From JBPCOB01 sp051000715 (GTDB lineage Bacteria > Actinomycetota > Actinomycetes > JALYNC01), in contig JBPCOB010000268.1 of NCBI GenBank assembly GCA_051000715.1, positions 1-8,194 on the forward strand: a DNA stretch of 8,194 nt, written 5' to 3'. Below the pieces are notes generated by a model, which did no database searches, was not told the origin of the DNA, and saw nothing but the letters and a program-made list of their open reading frames with translations. The position numbers and the translations under genes are program-made. The first letter of the stretch is position 1. Each line of letters begins with the position of its first letter. Positions 7,554-8,194 of the stretch are shown here, in pieces.

Positions 7554-8194
7554 GTCGACGGAGTACGTCGAAGCTCGCGATCGGCTTCCTCATGACGACC
7601 TAGCTCGGAGAGGATCCCGCCCAGCTGGCCACGGTCGGCCGCCGTGTCAGGGTGCGCCGGTCCGTCAGTTGCCGTGTGTAGCTGCAGGGCGCGCCGCGTC
7701 TCCCGCTCTGCGGTGATGAGGTCACCCCTGCTGTGGGCGAGGCCACCGAGGTTGTGATGCAGCGCGCCGAGCACACGATCCGAGGCACCCATCCGCCCGA
7801 AGATCTCGCCAGCACGGGCGTAGTGTCGCGCGGCCTCGTCGAAGGCACCGGAGAACTTCCCCACGATCCCGAGCCCGTTATGCACGACTGCGGTGTCGAC
7901 GTCCTCGCCGCCGATCGTCGCCTCGCACAGTGAGAGGGCCGCTTCCAGGGCCGCGCGAGCGCCGGACCGGTCGCCGGATGCCAGCAGGGCCTCACCTCGC
8001 ATCCGTGCCAGGTGGACGCGTAGGCGATCGAAGGGTTCTCCCGGCGGTAGTGGCTCGGCAAGCGCCTGCGCTCGATCGAGGGTCACGGTCGCGGCGCCGT
8101 GGTCGCCCAGGTCCAGGTGGGCCTGCGCCTTGGTCCGCAGCATGTTCGGAGCATCGAAACTCGGCTCACCCTGCTCACGGAGAAAGGCCGCCGC
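7550..8194 (-). CDS. TPR repeat protein, N-terminal part missing (runs off right edge)
   Basis: The frame is open from the window edge to a TGA at 7550, giving 214 visible residues; an internal Met at 8143 is not a needed start, because the 17 codons before it (AAAFLREQGEPSFDAPN) are TPR-like. About five TPR units are visible, each a pair of helices with Gly/Ala at the packing positions: around AQAHLDLGDHGAA, GEALLASGDRSGA, GLGIVGKFSGAFDEA, LGGLAHSRGDLITAE and LGGILSELGRHEEA. The linker GPAHPD is typical of kinesin-light-chain-type TPR arrays. TPR arrays bind proteins; in actinomycetes such arrays often follow kinase, NB-ARC or regulator domains, but whatever precedes this one is outside the window. 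The frame ends abruptly as RRTPST in mid-repeat, which suggests a frameshift. It is the upstream partner of the C39 ABC exporter and may be a scaffold or regulator for it (inference). Confidence 0.78.
   Translation of the reverse strand, partial: AAAFLREQGEPSFDAPNMLRTKAQAHLDLGDHGAATVTLDRAQALAEPLPPGEPFDRLRVHLARMRGEALLASGDRSGARAALEAALSLCEATIGGEDVDTAVVHNGLGIVGKFSGAFDEAARHYARAGEIFGRMGASDRVLGALHHNLGGLAHSRGDLITAERETRRALQLHTATDGPAHPDTAADRGQLGGILSELGRHEEADRELRRTPST

Noticed and set aside
7222..7593. 124-residue N-terminal extension of the exporter (ATG at 7593)
   Set aside because: It is Arg/Gly/Pro-rich, overlaps the TPR coding frame, and precedes a GTG that has the classic GTGA overlap and sits just before the C39 domain.
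2914..8194. Small leader-peptide (Gly-Gly) precursor gene for the exporter
   Set aside because: No short frame outside the real genes had a ribosome binding site plus a double-glycine leader; there is almost no intergenic space in this operon.
1..8194. CRISPR array, tRNA, rRNA or tandem repeat arrays
   Set aside because: Reading through showed no regularly spaced direct repeats, no tRNA-like cloverleaf with a TTC loop and no rRNA signature; this was by eye only.

Overview
The window is GC-rich and gene-dense, with GTG starts, 4-nt start/stop overlaps and families typical of high-GC Gram-positive bacteria. An actinomycete (Actinomycetota) chromosome is the best guess; nothing here fixes the genus.

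Layout. (1) Positions 1-98, minus strand: the first ~33 codons of an IS110-family transposase, running off the left edge. (2) 99-225: a short divergent spacer with two small predicted hairpins. (3) 226-2906, plus strand: a two-gene operon with an ATGA overlap, encoding a YcaQ/AlkX-type (HTH_42) DNA glycosylase with a Q-I-D motif and a CoxE-like von Willebrand factor A protein with a DxSxS metal-binding motif. (4) 2914-8194, minus strand: a second operon converging on the first, with only 7 bp between the stop codons. Read in its own direction it has a kinesin-light-chain-like TPR gene (5' end outside the window), split by what looks like a one-base frameshift near 7565. It then has, through a GTGA overlap, a 1435-residue single-chain ABC exporter. 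The exporter carries an N-terminal C39 cysteine peptidase domain and two complete membrane-plus-ATPase halves.

The most unusual part is the minus-strand operon. C39 peptidase ABC transporters (PCATs) are usually ~700-residue half-transporters that dimerise, cut a double-glycine leader from a peptide and export it. Here both halves are fused, a ~150-residue extra segment sits between peptidase and first membrane domain, and the second ATPase domain stops just after the switch position, where His is replaced by Gln. The coupled TPR protein suggests a scaffold or regulatory partner. No leader-peptide substrate is visible in the window, so the cargo is unknown.

The plus-strand pair joins a probable alkylation/crosslink-repair glycosylase to a VWA protein whose usual MoxR-type AAA+ partner is not in the window. 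I see no tRNA, rRNA, CRISPR array or complete mobile element. Positions, motifs and overlaps were read from the sequence; family assignments rest on recalled motifs, not on searches.
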